Source of the DNA: Argentina anserina
Lineage: Eukaryota; Streptophyta; Magnoliopsida; Rosales; Rosaceae
Direction: 5' to 3'
Length of the DNA stretch: 64,000 bases
Assembly (NCBI RefSeq): GCF_933775445.1
Contig: NC_065874.1
Location: 29,458,501 to 29,522,500, forward strand
Part shown: positions 9,548 through 19,947 of the stretch, piece by piece
Numbering within the stretch: the stretch's first letter is position 1
Layout of the letters: each line of letters opens with the position of its first letter
Made by a program: the position numbers and the translations under genes
The notes under the pieces: model-generated
Database searches by the model: none
The model's input: the letters and a program-made list of their open reading frames with translations, nothing else
Told to the model about the DNA's origin: nothing

Positions 9548-12335
9548 TAGACCGGGCATTAGGGCGGGTTAGTCGGGTTCGCGGGCCTAACGGGTTGCTT
9601 AGCGGGTTATAATGGGCTCAACCTGTTGGGTTTGCGGGTTGCCCGTTGGAACCCGTTAATGTCATTTTTTATTTTTGTTTTACAGTATTATTTTATTATA
9701 ATTTCTCATATATTTTTTTCAATTCTGTAAATTTGTTATTTTCTTATTTAGGTTTTCTTTTTAAACAAGTACCTTAAACTCTATTATTATTTACTTTCTA
9801 AAAAAAATCATATTCTTTGGTCTTATTTTTGACAACAGCAATAAGAATTTGTTAAATTTAATTAAAAAGTGTAAAGATTTTCAATTCGTTTGGCTTTGTT
9901 GGTCCATTGTTAAGTCCAACACATCTTCAGTGAGTTCATCTGCATCAACTTGGTCTCCATCTAAAATAAATGTAAGAAAAGAAAAATAAATTAATTGATA
10001 TAAATAAGTATGAGCACAAAGAAATTAAGAAATGCTAGAAAGTGATAGAGAATTTACCTTTCTTACCAAACAACCAATCTCTAGTACATAGCAAGGCTTG
10101 GACGGTTTCAGGCAATAATAAGCTACGATATTGATCCAGTACTCTACCGGCAATACTGAATGCAGATTCAGATGCAACAGTAGACACAAGAATCGTGAGC
10201 ACATCACTAGCTAAGCGGAAAAGTATGGGATACCGAAATTGCTCCATCCTCCACCAAGAAAGAACATCTAACTCCATTCTTCTATCCAACCTTTCATCAT
10301 CAAGATACTTGTCAAGTTCAGTTTTCATACTCGAACTTGACCGATTCTTGTAAGAGGCATCAAAATCCTTCACAATATAAACCAAACGTGCAAATTAGTC
10401 ATAATATATCAATACAAGAAAATTCATAATGTGTAAGACTATTGATTGTGTTTACTTGTTAAACATTCTCTTCATCTTCAGTTTGAGAGCAACTCTCACT
10501 CCTTAAAGTATCATCGAGATTAGACCACCTCTCCATATATACATCAAATAGGAAAACTAATGTGTCCTTGAATTCCTTAAATTCCTCAGACTCTTCGCCA
10601 TAAAGCTTCTTGTAGGCCCACTGTACAAAATCCAATTTATAGTGTAGCAGAGCGAGGAGAAGCCACATTATCTGAAGTGTAACAAATGTCATGATGACGT
10701 AACATACTAGTAGTCCCCGTAAGAGGATCACACTTATAGTCGACTCCACACTTATTGCACACTGCATGTTGTTCTCCATCCGCACCCACATCCAATCTTG
10801 TGAAGAATAGCAAACAACGAGATTTTCTCTTTCACTCTTTTCTTGAACTTGAACTAGATACTTGTGCACTTCCAACAATATCTTCTTTTTGTTCCAGGTC
10901 ATTATTCATCTGAAAAACAAATCAGCAATAAAATAAATATAACTAGAAGATCAAATAAGGAGAATTTTCCTAAACAGTAATAGTATGAGTTATTTCTTGA
11001 ACATATTATAATGCAAACCCAGCTTGTTATCCTCATAGAAAACCCTTCATTTCCCACATTCTAAAAAAATCACAAAATCATTCAAGAAAATTAAAAAAAA
11101 TGAAGTAGGCAAAATTGATATAGATGGCTCAGTTCAGCGGGGTTGTCGACATGCAAACATCTCTAAGTAATATTAGAGAAGCCTACAATCCGGTCTGTTG
11201 AGCTTGAATTTATTGGGTCATCACCGCCATCTAATCCCTATTTCCAATACACAAGATTTAGCAAAACAAGAAACACAAATGAACAACGATAGAACAAGAC
11301 TAAAAGACAGAAGCTAACGAACGAAATATAGAAACCAAGGAAGTCCTGGTTCGGTTCTGCAAGCTGAGAAGAGAAGATGAGAGTGTGACTGCAGAGGATT
11401 GTGTTTTTGGGTGTGGTTTATCATAATGCAGACCCAGCTTTGATATATCATAACTTAATCTCTATCAATTCTGAAATGATCATAAGGATGTGTGCTACAA
11501 TTTACATGAAGAAACCTACTTTCATTACTGAATTGAAAATTACGATATCTTAGTAAAATGGCATCTGGGTCCAAAATGCAAAAAACTTAATAACATAATG
11601 CAGAACTCTGCTTTGACGCTTGAACTCGACCAACGAATTCTAAATCAAATTACATGAAACTACACATATAAAGCCTAAAGTGCGAGCTTTTAATATATGC
11701 AAATGAATTCTGATATAGATGTTTTAAACAAAACTTGATTTACAAACTAATCTTACATATGAATATCGCAACCAATAGCTTCCTTAACGAACCCAAATGA
11801 TACATAAGCCACCGAATTGAAGTTGGGTTGATCTACTGAACCCAGAAAACTTCCAAATGCTACACAGCCACACACGAACCCCTTGGAGTCCGAAATTGCT
11901 AGAGCAGATTCCAATTCTTTGAAGAACAACGAAGAACCCAGAAATCCAAAATCGAGTTAGTCCGAAAATCGATTAAATTGGAAAACTAAAACCACCAAAA
12001 TGATGAGAATGACGAGATGAATGATTCTCATACCAAAATCTATCGAATTGGCGACTAGAAACGCAGGTACCACTTCAAAGCGGAGAAGTCTCTGTAGTCT
12101 TTGTAGAGCGGCGTTTCTTATCGTCTCTGTAGTCTCTAATGAAAATTCCAGGTTTATAATTGGGTTTTATTTTCTTAACGGGTTGACGGGTTCCATTAGG
12201 CTGCTCGTTTCTGCCCGTTGGTTAGCGGGTTGTCAGCCTGTCAACCGAAAAAATCTTATCGGGTGGGTTTGGACGGGTTTTTAATGGGCGGGTATCAAGT
12301 GGTTAACGGGTTCACTGCCTGAAATGCTAGGTCTA
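9548..12335 (-). mobile_element. degenerate hAT transposon
   Basis: A 2788-bp element flanked by a perfect 8-bp duplication, cgctgaag (9540-9547 and 12336-12343), the size typical of hAT insertions. Short imperfect terminal inverted repeats begin tagacc and end ggtcta. Both subterminal regions are rich in acgggtt/aacccg motifs (9560-9660 and 12175-12315), as expected for transposase-binding repeats. Internal remnants of a minus-strand hAT transposase remain (10035-10902). It lies 52 bp from the end of copia A. Confidence 0.9.
10035..10902 (-). pseudogene. hAT transposase remnant (BED finger and dimerisation domain)
   Basis: Three pieces of a plant hAT transposase survive in order on the minus strand. 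A BED-type zinc finger reads CNKCGVDYKCDP followed by LRHH (about 10690-10800), in a different frame from the long ORF that covers it. A middle-domain piece reads HYKLDFVQWAYKKLYG (about 10590-10640). The C-terminal hAT dimerisation domain is at 10035-10385, with DVLSWWRMEQFRYPILFRLA and ASESAFSIAGRVLDQYRS. Most of the catalytic domain between the finger and the middle piece is missing and frames are broken, so the element is not autonomous. Confidence 0.88.
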
Positions 12336-12343
12336 CGCTGAAG

Positions 12344-13299
12344 GAATGACGTCGTGAAACCTCTGCATGTCTCTGAGTCTCTAACTTCGTCGCTAACTCA
12401 TTGCATTGTTTTGTGGCTGCAAAATGCTATAGAAGAATAAGTGTGTTGTTTATAGAGTCTTTAGGATTGGGTGATTGAGCTTCTAAACTTCTATTAGGCT
12501 AAGTTTATTGGTCTAAAGGGTTTGTTTTGTATATATACATATATGGCATTAGGAATTTTTTTTGTTTCCGTGAGAACTGGGTGGACTTGAGTCCACTCAA
12601 CCTTACACTTGGGTCCGCCCCTGCTGTTAACTATATATATTTAGCATTTGGGCATGCGCTAAGTCATTGCAAAAGATGGAACCAAATTAGCCGATCACCC
12701 TAAATTGCCACCAAAATGCACACCCTCCTTAATTGACGCCACATGTACTCTTCTTCATTTGGTTTAACTATGGTTAACTAAGAAATTAATTATAAATCTT
12801 ATAGGGAAAAAATCTCTTGCATTTAAGGTCTTGTTCAATTAGAAATATTATTACTTTTTTCTCTCCTCTTTATTTCTCTAAAAAAGCCGTTAAGCATTAT
12901 TCTTCTTTTTTGGTCGTTTCACATATCCCAATCAAGGGTTTGAGTTTGATGTCTATTTGGTTTTCTAATACTAGTTTTATAGTGATTATCATTTTGCTTT
13001 ATACTTACTCTTGAAATTTGGGGTTTTATGGACGGTGAGTTTTGACGTATTACTCTAGTTGCAGCCTTAAAAAATAATCCAGAATATATGATCAATCACT
13101 TAAGGAAGTGAGAGAAAATATTCACAATTAAGAAATGTCCTTATAAACAAAGAGTTCTAAATTGATTGAGTTAATCTTGATCTAAATTAAACTAATTAAC
13201 TCAAACTCATAAAAATCATTCAGTAACATTTAGGAGTCGCGAGAGATTTAACAAAAGCGAAAACTCCTTAGTCTGCTAGGGCTAGGGTTAGCTTGTTGT
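12344..13299. other. host intergenic DNA
   Basis: No gene seen. Around 12569-12623 the reverse strand starts caggggcggacccaagtg, which resembles one terminus of a hAT-type element. No partner end or duplication was found, so it is at best a fragment. Confidence 0.45.
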
Positions 13300-13359
13300 C
13301 GGGGTATTTTCTAGAGATCTGCTTGTGCAGTGCAGGTCGGAGTCGTTCATCTCTCGAGG

Positions 13360-13515
13360 ATGAACACACTGGTGTGGAATTATCCGGGGATTGTGAATGG
13401 GAAAACTAGGTTTGCCTTGAGGAATTTGGTTCAGCGGCACAAGGTAAGTATGGTTTTCCTATCCAAAACGCACTGTGATGAGGAGGCGCACAAATCGTTG
13501 GGTGCATCGCAATGA
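13360..13515 (+). pseudogene. LINE (L1) endonuclease N-terminus, fragment
   Basis: About 50 codons open with MNTLVWNYPGI and continue RHKVSMVFLSKTHCDE. This is the characteristic start of the apurinic endonuclease domain in plant L1 ORF2 (usually LVWNxxGL and VFLxET). The frame stops at 13513. The rest of the endonuclease and the start of the RT are absent, and the RT remnant resumes at 15717 on the same strand. The gap holds a TIR element and unassigned sequence, so this is one broken LINE. Confidence 0.8.
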
Positions 13516-14632
13516 TTGAAAATGGGTCATCTAGACACAAAACAATAAAGTTATATAAATTTCGGTTCGTGTACAACTTATGACTGGTTGATAATTTTTA
13601 AGTTTGCATGTTACCGCGGTTATTTCGATTTATAAAAGCTGTTGGGAATGCATCGATACGAGTTGTGGACGTAGTGATTGAAAATATCTGATCTATAACA
13701 AAGCAACACACACGTTTTTTTCTAGAAAAAATGGACTAAATGGTATCACACATATTTCCTATTCTAACCTTTGGTATCTTACGTTTCAGAAATTTCAACT
13801 GTATCTCACATTTGTTCCCCAACCTATTATTGGTATCTCTAGACGTTAGCTTTGCCACGGAGCATAACAGATGCCAATTTTGTACTGAACTTGACTAATA
13901 TACCCTTTTTAAAATTTTGTCTGTTCCATATAATAATACAAAAAAAAAATCCTGTGTGTTGGTTTTCTCTTTCGACCGAAACGACTGGGTGACTGAGATG
14001 CCATTGCAGACTTTTATACATAATTGGCAACTTGGCACACAACCAAGAATAAATTTCTAAAAATTAACCGAAGGACCTGTGTGGCATATTGATCAAATTT
14101 TGTTGGGATTCTTCGTCTTAGCCTTAGAAGACTTGGGTTCAAAACTTCAATGAATGCTAAGTAATAATCACACCTGTCCATCTCTGAAACTACTCCTTCT
14201 CCAGGAAGATGAAGATCGAATAGTTGAATTTATTTCTGAATTATCTGGTTCTCCAAGCTCACATTGGCAGAAAAACTACTAAAATTAAAGCATGTGGAAG
14301 GCGATTCGAATTTATTATTGGTGGCCGTATTAGATGTCGGGTTTCCGGCTTGTGTAATTGTTGCAATATTTAAAAGGTGAAGGCGCCGCCGCATGTGGTT
14401 GCTGCTTATTGTTCTCCTCCTTCGAATGGCCTTGAGATTTAAGATGGTCAAAATTGAGAGCCCAGTTTTGTGAATCAAAGGCAGCAGCTGCAGCGCAATA
14501 ATTCCTGAATCCGAATTGTACCCAGCCCGGAGTTGATTGAAGGAGGTGATTTGAAATCTTTCTCTCATTCCACTACTGCTTCGGGGTTGAAGACGACAAG
14601 CTAAGAGAGATGGACGGAGAGATCGAAGAACT

Positions 14633-14675
14633 TTTTAATAATAATAATAATAATAATAATAGTAATAATAATAAT
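14633..14675. repeat. (TAA)n microsatellite
   Basis: About 14 taa units with one interruption. It is the target of the adjacent foldback MITE and continues on its far side (15448-15457). Confidence 0.9.
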
Positions 14676-15447
14676 TGGTAAAATTGTCAAAATACACCCT
14701 GAATTTAATTCAATTTGTCAATTTACATCCCGAATTTGTAAATGCGAAAATTTACCTCCTCAACTTGACAAAAATTGCTGGTTTGCACCCTCACAGTTAA
14801 ATATAACATTTTTCATCCAATTTATGGTCACATGTCATTCACATGATGGATATTTTTGTCATTTAATATTTATTTTATTTTTAATGATAAAAATGTATAA
14901 GGAATTTAAGTTTTGTAAAATTATATTTGCTCACTCATTCACTTCACCATATTTATCTTTCTTGATAAAAAAAATTTCCAAAATAACGATACATAATTAT
15001 TACCATAAGTGAATAATTAAAACTAATGAATTATGTCTATAGTCTCTAGTAATCGTCAAGTTTACTTCCAAAATTTTGTCGTTTCAGAAGTTTGAGTTTT
15101 GTCTTGTGTCCTTACTTAATTAACTAATGATGAATGTTAAGTGTACTAGCGGAGAAAAAATATTAAGAAAAAAAAATTATGAAGTAATGAGTGAACAAAT
15201 ATAAGTGTACAAATATTAAATTCCTTGTGTTTTTGTTATTAAAATAAAAATATATATTAAATAACAAAAATATCAATCATGTGCATGACATGTGACCACA
15301 AATTGGATGAAAAATGTTAAATTTAACGGTGAGGGTGCAAATCGACAGTTTTTACCAAGTTGAGGAGGTAAAATTTCGCATTTATTAATTCGGGAAGTAA
15401 ATTGATAATTTGAGTCAAATTCATAGTGTATTTTAGTAATTTTGCCA
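14676..15447. mobile_element. 772-bp foldback MITE with long inverted arms
   Basis: Ends tggtaaaatt and aattttgcca. The arms match over more than 200 bp: cctgaatttaa, tttgtaaatgcgaaa, cctcctcaacttg and cacatgtcatt each recur inverted. Flanks are taataataat on both sides, consistent with a 9-10 bp duplication, but the target is a TAA repeat so the true size is ambiguous. No coding capacity. Confidence 0.85.
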
Positions 15448-15689
15448 TAATAATAATATATAAAGCATGAAAGGATGAAAATACCCTTTAAAAAACTGAA
15501 GTTGTTAGATGCTGTAACGGAGTAAACGGCCGGGGATACCGATACTGGATCGGCCTACAAAGGTGAGATATGGTTTTGACATTTCTGAAATTTGAGACAC
15601 CAAAATTTAGAATAGAGAAAATATGAGACCCTCTGATCTATTTTCTAAAGATCGATTCCGTTAATGAAAGAAAAAAATATTATTAAAAA

Positions 15690-17495
15690 AAACAACAACT
15701 TCTAAACACATATTTCTTGTCTGTCAGACTAATGTTTAACATCATCATAGCTCAGGAGATGTTCCATATCCTAAAGCTTTATCGTTCCGGAAATGAAGGT
15801 TTTTTAACAATGAAATTAGATATGAATAAGGTGTATGACATGGTTGAATGGTCTTTTCTTCAAGCGGTGCTTCTGCAAATGGGGTTTCATGTAGCTTGGG
15901 TGAACTTGATCATGCAATGTCTATCTTCAGTGACATTCTCTGTTCTTTTAAATGGCCGGCCTGAACAGTTTTTCCAACCTACTCGGGGCCTTCGTCAAGG
16001 CGATCCGTTATCACCGTTTCTGTTCCTCTTCATTAATGATGCTCTGTCTCGCATGCTCATAAAGCTTTGTAATGCAAATATCCTTCATGGTCTCCGTGTC
16101 AGTGATGCCGGCCCTCACATATATAAGTCACCTCTTTTTCGCGGATGATAACATTTTCTTTCTCAAGGCTTCAATGTCCAATTGTGAGATTCTTTCTGAT
16201 GTTCTTTACCATTACTGCTCCGCGTCTGGTCAGAGAATCAACAATGCGAAATCCTCCTTGTACTTTTCCCCAAATACTCCTTTTGAGGTAAAATGTCTTT
16301 TCTACCTAGTGTTCTTGATATGCGCCTGTTCGTGATCCCGGTCAATATTTGGGTCTGCCTACCATATAGCCTCGTTCCAAATCGTCGGCTTTGGCGTTCA
16401 TCCGTGAATCTGTTGAGAAGAAAATTAAGAGTTCGAAGCTACTCACCTTATCCCAAGTCAGGAAGGAAATTCTCATCACGTCGGTATCCTCTGCTATTCC
16501 GGCTTATCCAATGCATTGTTATAAATTCCCTAAATCCTTGTGTCAATCCATTAATACGGTTTGGGTCGTTTCTGGTGGAATACCTCAGGTAACTCATCCT
16601 TACATTGGCACTCATGGCAAAAGTTATGTATCCCAAAATTCGCCGGTGGTCTAGGTTTTCGGGACTTGGAGTCTTTTAACGATGTTTTGCCGCTACAAAA
16701 TCTTTTGGCATCAAACACATTTAAATGTGGCTAGAATGTGGGTGTTACTCATGTGGCTAACCCCTTAAAATCTCACAAAACCCCTAAACGTGAAAATAAT
16801 TAACAAGCCACATTTATAGGATTTTGTGAGATTTTAAGGAATTTGTCACATGGGTAACACTCATATTCTAGCCACATTTAAATGTGCCTAATGCCAAAAA
16901 AAATTGTAGTGTGCTCGAAACAAGGTTGGCGGCTTATTTAGGAACCATCAGCCCTCTGGGCTCAGGAGCGTAAGGCACGATATTTCCCTTCCTCATCCTT
17001 CTTTCAAGCGGTGAAGGATGCGTCTCCTTCTTGGATTTGGTCTAGCATCTTGGGAGCCCGCCCTCTTTTGCTTTCTGGTGGTCTGTGGCAAGTAGGTAAT
17101 GGTGACTCCATTAGAGCTTGGCAGGATAAATGGATTCCTTCCCTTCCTCATCATTCCCTGTTGCATCACAATCAGCCTTCTACTCTTTTGGTAAGCTCTC
17201 TGATCAACACCTCCACTTCTTCGTGGAACCTCTACGCGCTTGGTCCTATCTTGTCCATGATTGAAAAGAGGGCTATTCAAGCAATCCCTGTCCCTTCTGG
17301 TACTTCTGGGGACCGTTTTGTGTGGCCGTTAGTGAACACTGGACTCTTCTCAGTTTGTTCGGCATACCATAGTAGTTCAGAACAAGCGCAGTCAATTGGT
17401 TCATCAGGCTTTCTCTTCTCATCAGGGGTTTGTTCATGGCCCCTGTCCCCTTGTTTGTTTTATGATACCATCAATCAAAAAACAAAATGCTAATG
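15690..17495 (+). pseudogene. LINE (L1) reverse transcriptase remnant
   Basis: Degraded ORF2 of a non-LTR retrotransposon. Seen in order on the plus strand: NIIIAQEMFHILK (about 15735), GLRQGDPLSPFLFL (about 15990), the RT active site FFADDNIFFLKAS after a frame change (about 16140), the thumb region KSSKLLTLSQVRKEIL (about 16430) and the C-terminal zf-RVT-type motif GNGDSIRAWQDKWIPSLP (about 17100). At least three frame changes and one MITE insertion (16693-16909) break it. No poly(A) tail or target duplication could be assigned. Confidence 0.88.
16693..16909. mobile_element. MITE inserted in the LINE
   Basis: A 217-bp foldback sequence with terminal inverted repeats of about 90 bp. ctacaaaatcttttggcat on the left pairs with the inverse of atgccaaaaaaaattgtag on the right, and cacatttaaatgtggctaga recurs inverted. 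Its ends are flanked by LINE sequence. The exact target duplication is unclear. Confidence 0.82.
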
Positions 17496-19300
17496 TTTAA
17501 CAAATGTGTGCATAGTCAACTAAACTATTTGCAAAATATCTCAAACTAAGATTTCATGGACCTACGTTAATGTTTCTAAATTGTACACTATGATTGATGT
17601 CTGTTTCTACTGAATTTGGATTTCTATCTATGTACTCATTATTTGACATTTTATTTTGGTTAGACCGACGGAATATGATAGAGATTAACAAATCTAGCAA
17701 TGAATGATCAATTGGGTTCCCTTTTTTTTTTTTTTTCAATTAAGTGTTTTTTTATCATTCATTGCTAGATTTGTCAATTAAGTTGGATGCAAGCATATAC
17801 TTGAATCATTAAATCTTTTGTGTTGTTTCGTTGTAAGAATCTCATCCACAATTCCATTCAGATTGCTGATTCATCCACATGTACTTTAAACCATCCTTGA
17901 AAATGCTAAAGAGCTACAGAAAGAAATCATTCGAGCTTAGATAGGAGAGTGGCGAATATCATATATATGATACAAGATCAACTAATCGCGCATATGTGAA
18001 CTTTGATCAGTGCTGGACAGAAGTGCTATTGATCCGGTGTCTTTGTTAAATATTTAGATGATATGTATCCAAAGTTTTTGGCGGGACAGTTGTGGGATGG
18101 CCTCTAGCTACGATATTAACAAGCACTGAAGCACTCTCACCTGAAGGTGATTGATTCCAAACTTGTTAGTGTATGTCATTTTCTCATCTCATCTCAGGTT
18201 AGCATGAACTTAACAATTGATTTGTGACAAGAAGGTGGAGAGTTACTGTAACTAATGCAGCAAGTTTGTTAAATAGTACAATAGCGTCAAGTCACGAGTT
18301 TGGATCTCCACTCTCATATCTCCATTCGGAAGGATTATATCAAATAACTATAATAAGCATAGTCATATCCGTGGTCCGCCATTGCACTGATTGTTATTGT
18401 CTCAATTTAAATGTTGAGTTTCAATCACAAAAGAACTCATTATAATTTACTGTGTACGATCCACCCACTTATTTTTAATTTTTTTAAAAGGTTTAAATTT
18501 TTCTTTTATGATGTGTGATATCTTCCCTCCAACAAATGTTCATTAATTATTGTGTTGCACACTTTATTCGATATTATACGACTTGAAACTACAGAGAAAT
18601 GTTATAAAAAAAACTACAGAGAAATGCAGATTCATTTATATCCTAAAATTTGTAACAAATTAGACTGATTAGAGGAATTGAAAAAAATGCGGTGTCATCA
18701 AAACAAATTTAGCCACTTCTTCTGAATATATGCATACACTACCTTTGCTTTGCATTACTATGCAACGTTTACATAAATCAGTAATTGGGCCTTTGGTTGT
18801 ACTATTTTTATATCTTTTATTTCAATTGGGCCTTGTCCGCCAAATAGTTGAGCCTTTGCTATTTCTTTGTTCATGGTTTTGTAACAAGCAGTCGTGTGTG
18901 GTCGAAATTGAAAGTTCGAAACTCGCAATTTATCTAGGTTAACACTCCTGTTTCCCGCGCTTTCGGACATGTGGCTCGCCCTCGTACAGTAAAATTGATC
19001 AGATTGACGACACGTGAACGTCAAATCCAGCATAGGTGTCCCTATCGCCACCACAAATTGAATAAAAGTCCCTCCTAAAGGCAAGTAGCTCCTTCCAGAA
19101 GACGTTTTCTTTACCTAAAAAAGCAACTTCCAGAGTAAGCCAAAGCCACCAGTACTACGTTTTCTTCTTGTTCTTGTTCTTGTTCTTCTTCTTCTTCTTC
19201 ATAAAGCTACCCTTTTAATTTCCTTCTCAGCTTCTCTTGTATCTCTGTACCCGATCCTTCTTCTTAAACTTGGGAGCTTTATAGTTCACGGCAGTAGTAG
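17496..19300. other. host intergenic DNA
   Basis: No convincing gene. A short perfect-looking hairpin lies at about 17686-17776: aatctagcaatgaatgat and its inverse, around a T-rich loop. The last 200 bases (cttcttgttcttg repeats, then pyrimidine-rich sequence) could be the 5' UTR of the ORF at 19306. Confidence 0.5.
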
Positions 19301-19305
19301 TTAAT

Positions 19306-19500
19306 ATGGTGACGATGATGATAGAGATGGAAGGGGAAGCAGGTTTTTCTACACCCATGCGAATGGGGAAAGATGTGAGTTACTCTACCGTCTCTACGCC
19401 TAAACGCGGGGAGTGTGAGATTCTTGAGCGGTCGCTGCTGCCTCTGGCGCCGAGGAAAAGGCCATATTTTGTGGGGGAGAAGCAGGGCCGGTCCATTATA
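19306..19500 (+). CDS. first coding part of a possible SMR-like (CDK inhibitor) gene, truncated
   Basis: An ATG-initiated frame of about 65 codons after a pyrimidine-rich leader that looks like a plant 5' UTR. The residues STPKRGECEI and LAPRKRP resemble the spacing of two motifs in SIAMESE/SIAMESE-RELATED proteins (TPK..ECRIP and CPPAPRKKR), which inhibit cyclin-dependent kinases and promote endoreduplication. The resemblance is weak: Cys-Pro-Pro is absent. After about 19483 (cagggccggtcc) the sequence becomes AT-rich and looks non-coding. This may be where another insertion cuts the gene. It could also be an unrelated short gene. Confidence 0.3.
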
Positions 19501-19659
19501 TTTAGAGGCCTAGTGCTAAATTTTTTTTTTAGTTCGGTAAGTAATTTTATTTGGTATTTTAAAATATATATATATATATCAGTCTCTATCTAAAGTAAAC
19601 TTTCATTCTGAAATTACAGAGTGAAGTTCCAATTTTAACACACTTTTCGGTCAAATTTT

Positions 19660-19915
19660 TGTTGGAAACGAAACTTGATTGCAACAAGTTTAACTCACAA
19701 TTGGAATTCAAACACACTGCTTTATTCAACTTTGAGATAGGCATATATATAGCCTTCTCGATGTAATAGAAATCCTAAACAGAAGCACTCGTTTTCAGCT
19801 ACGAGTTCTAACAAACCAGGAATAATTCAACTTAACTAAACCCTACTGACTAGGACTAATCCCAACAGACTAGGACTTTATTTAACCAACAAGAAAACCA
19901 AGTCAAAACTCAACA
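19660..19915 (-). repeat. 3' LTR of copia B
   Basis: 256 bp, tgttgg...caaca. It differs from 24313-24568 at about two bases. The adjoining aactctcccttaaac complements the polypurine tract. Confidence 0.95.
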
Positions 19916-19947
19916 AACTCTCCCTTAAACTGAACCAGTGCAACGAT

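Larger units (their letters stand above)
13720..15650. mobile_element. nonautonomous TIR element (foldback arms about 150 bp)
   Basis: The left arm from tctagaaaaa (13721) through ttggtatctt, cagaaattt and tggtatctctag matches, in inverted diverged form, the sequence between about 15500 and ttttctaaa (15649). The arms carry repeated ggtatc motifs. No transposase ORF is present. The interior holds an unrecognised minus-strand 112-codon frame (14230-14568) and a complete second MITE (14676-15447). A target duplication was not resolved. A Mutator-like origin is possible but not shown. Confidence 0.65.

Noticed and set aside
12569..12623. Possible end of another hAT-type element (reverse strand caggggcggac)
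   Set aside because: No matching inverted end or duplication was found, so it is not listed as an element.
19483..19495. cagggccggtcc as the end of an element cutting the 19306 ORF
   Set aside because: A single short motif without a partner end or target duplication.
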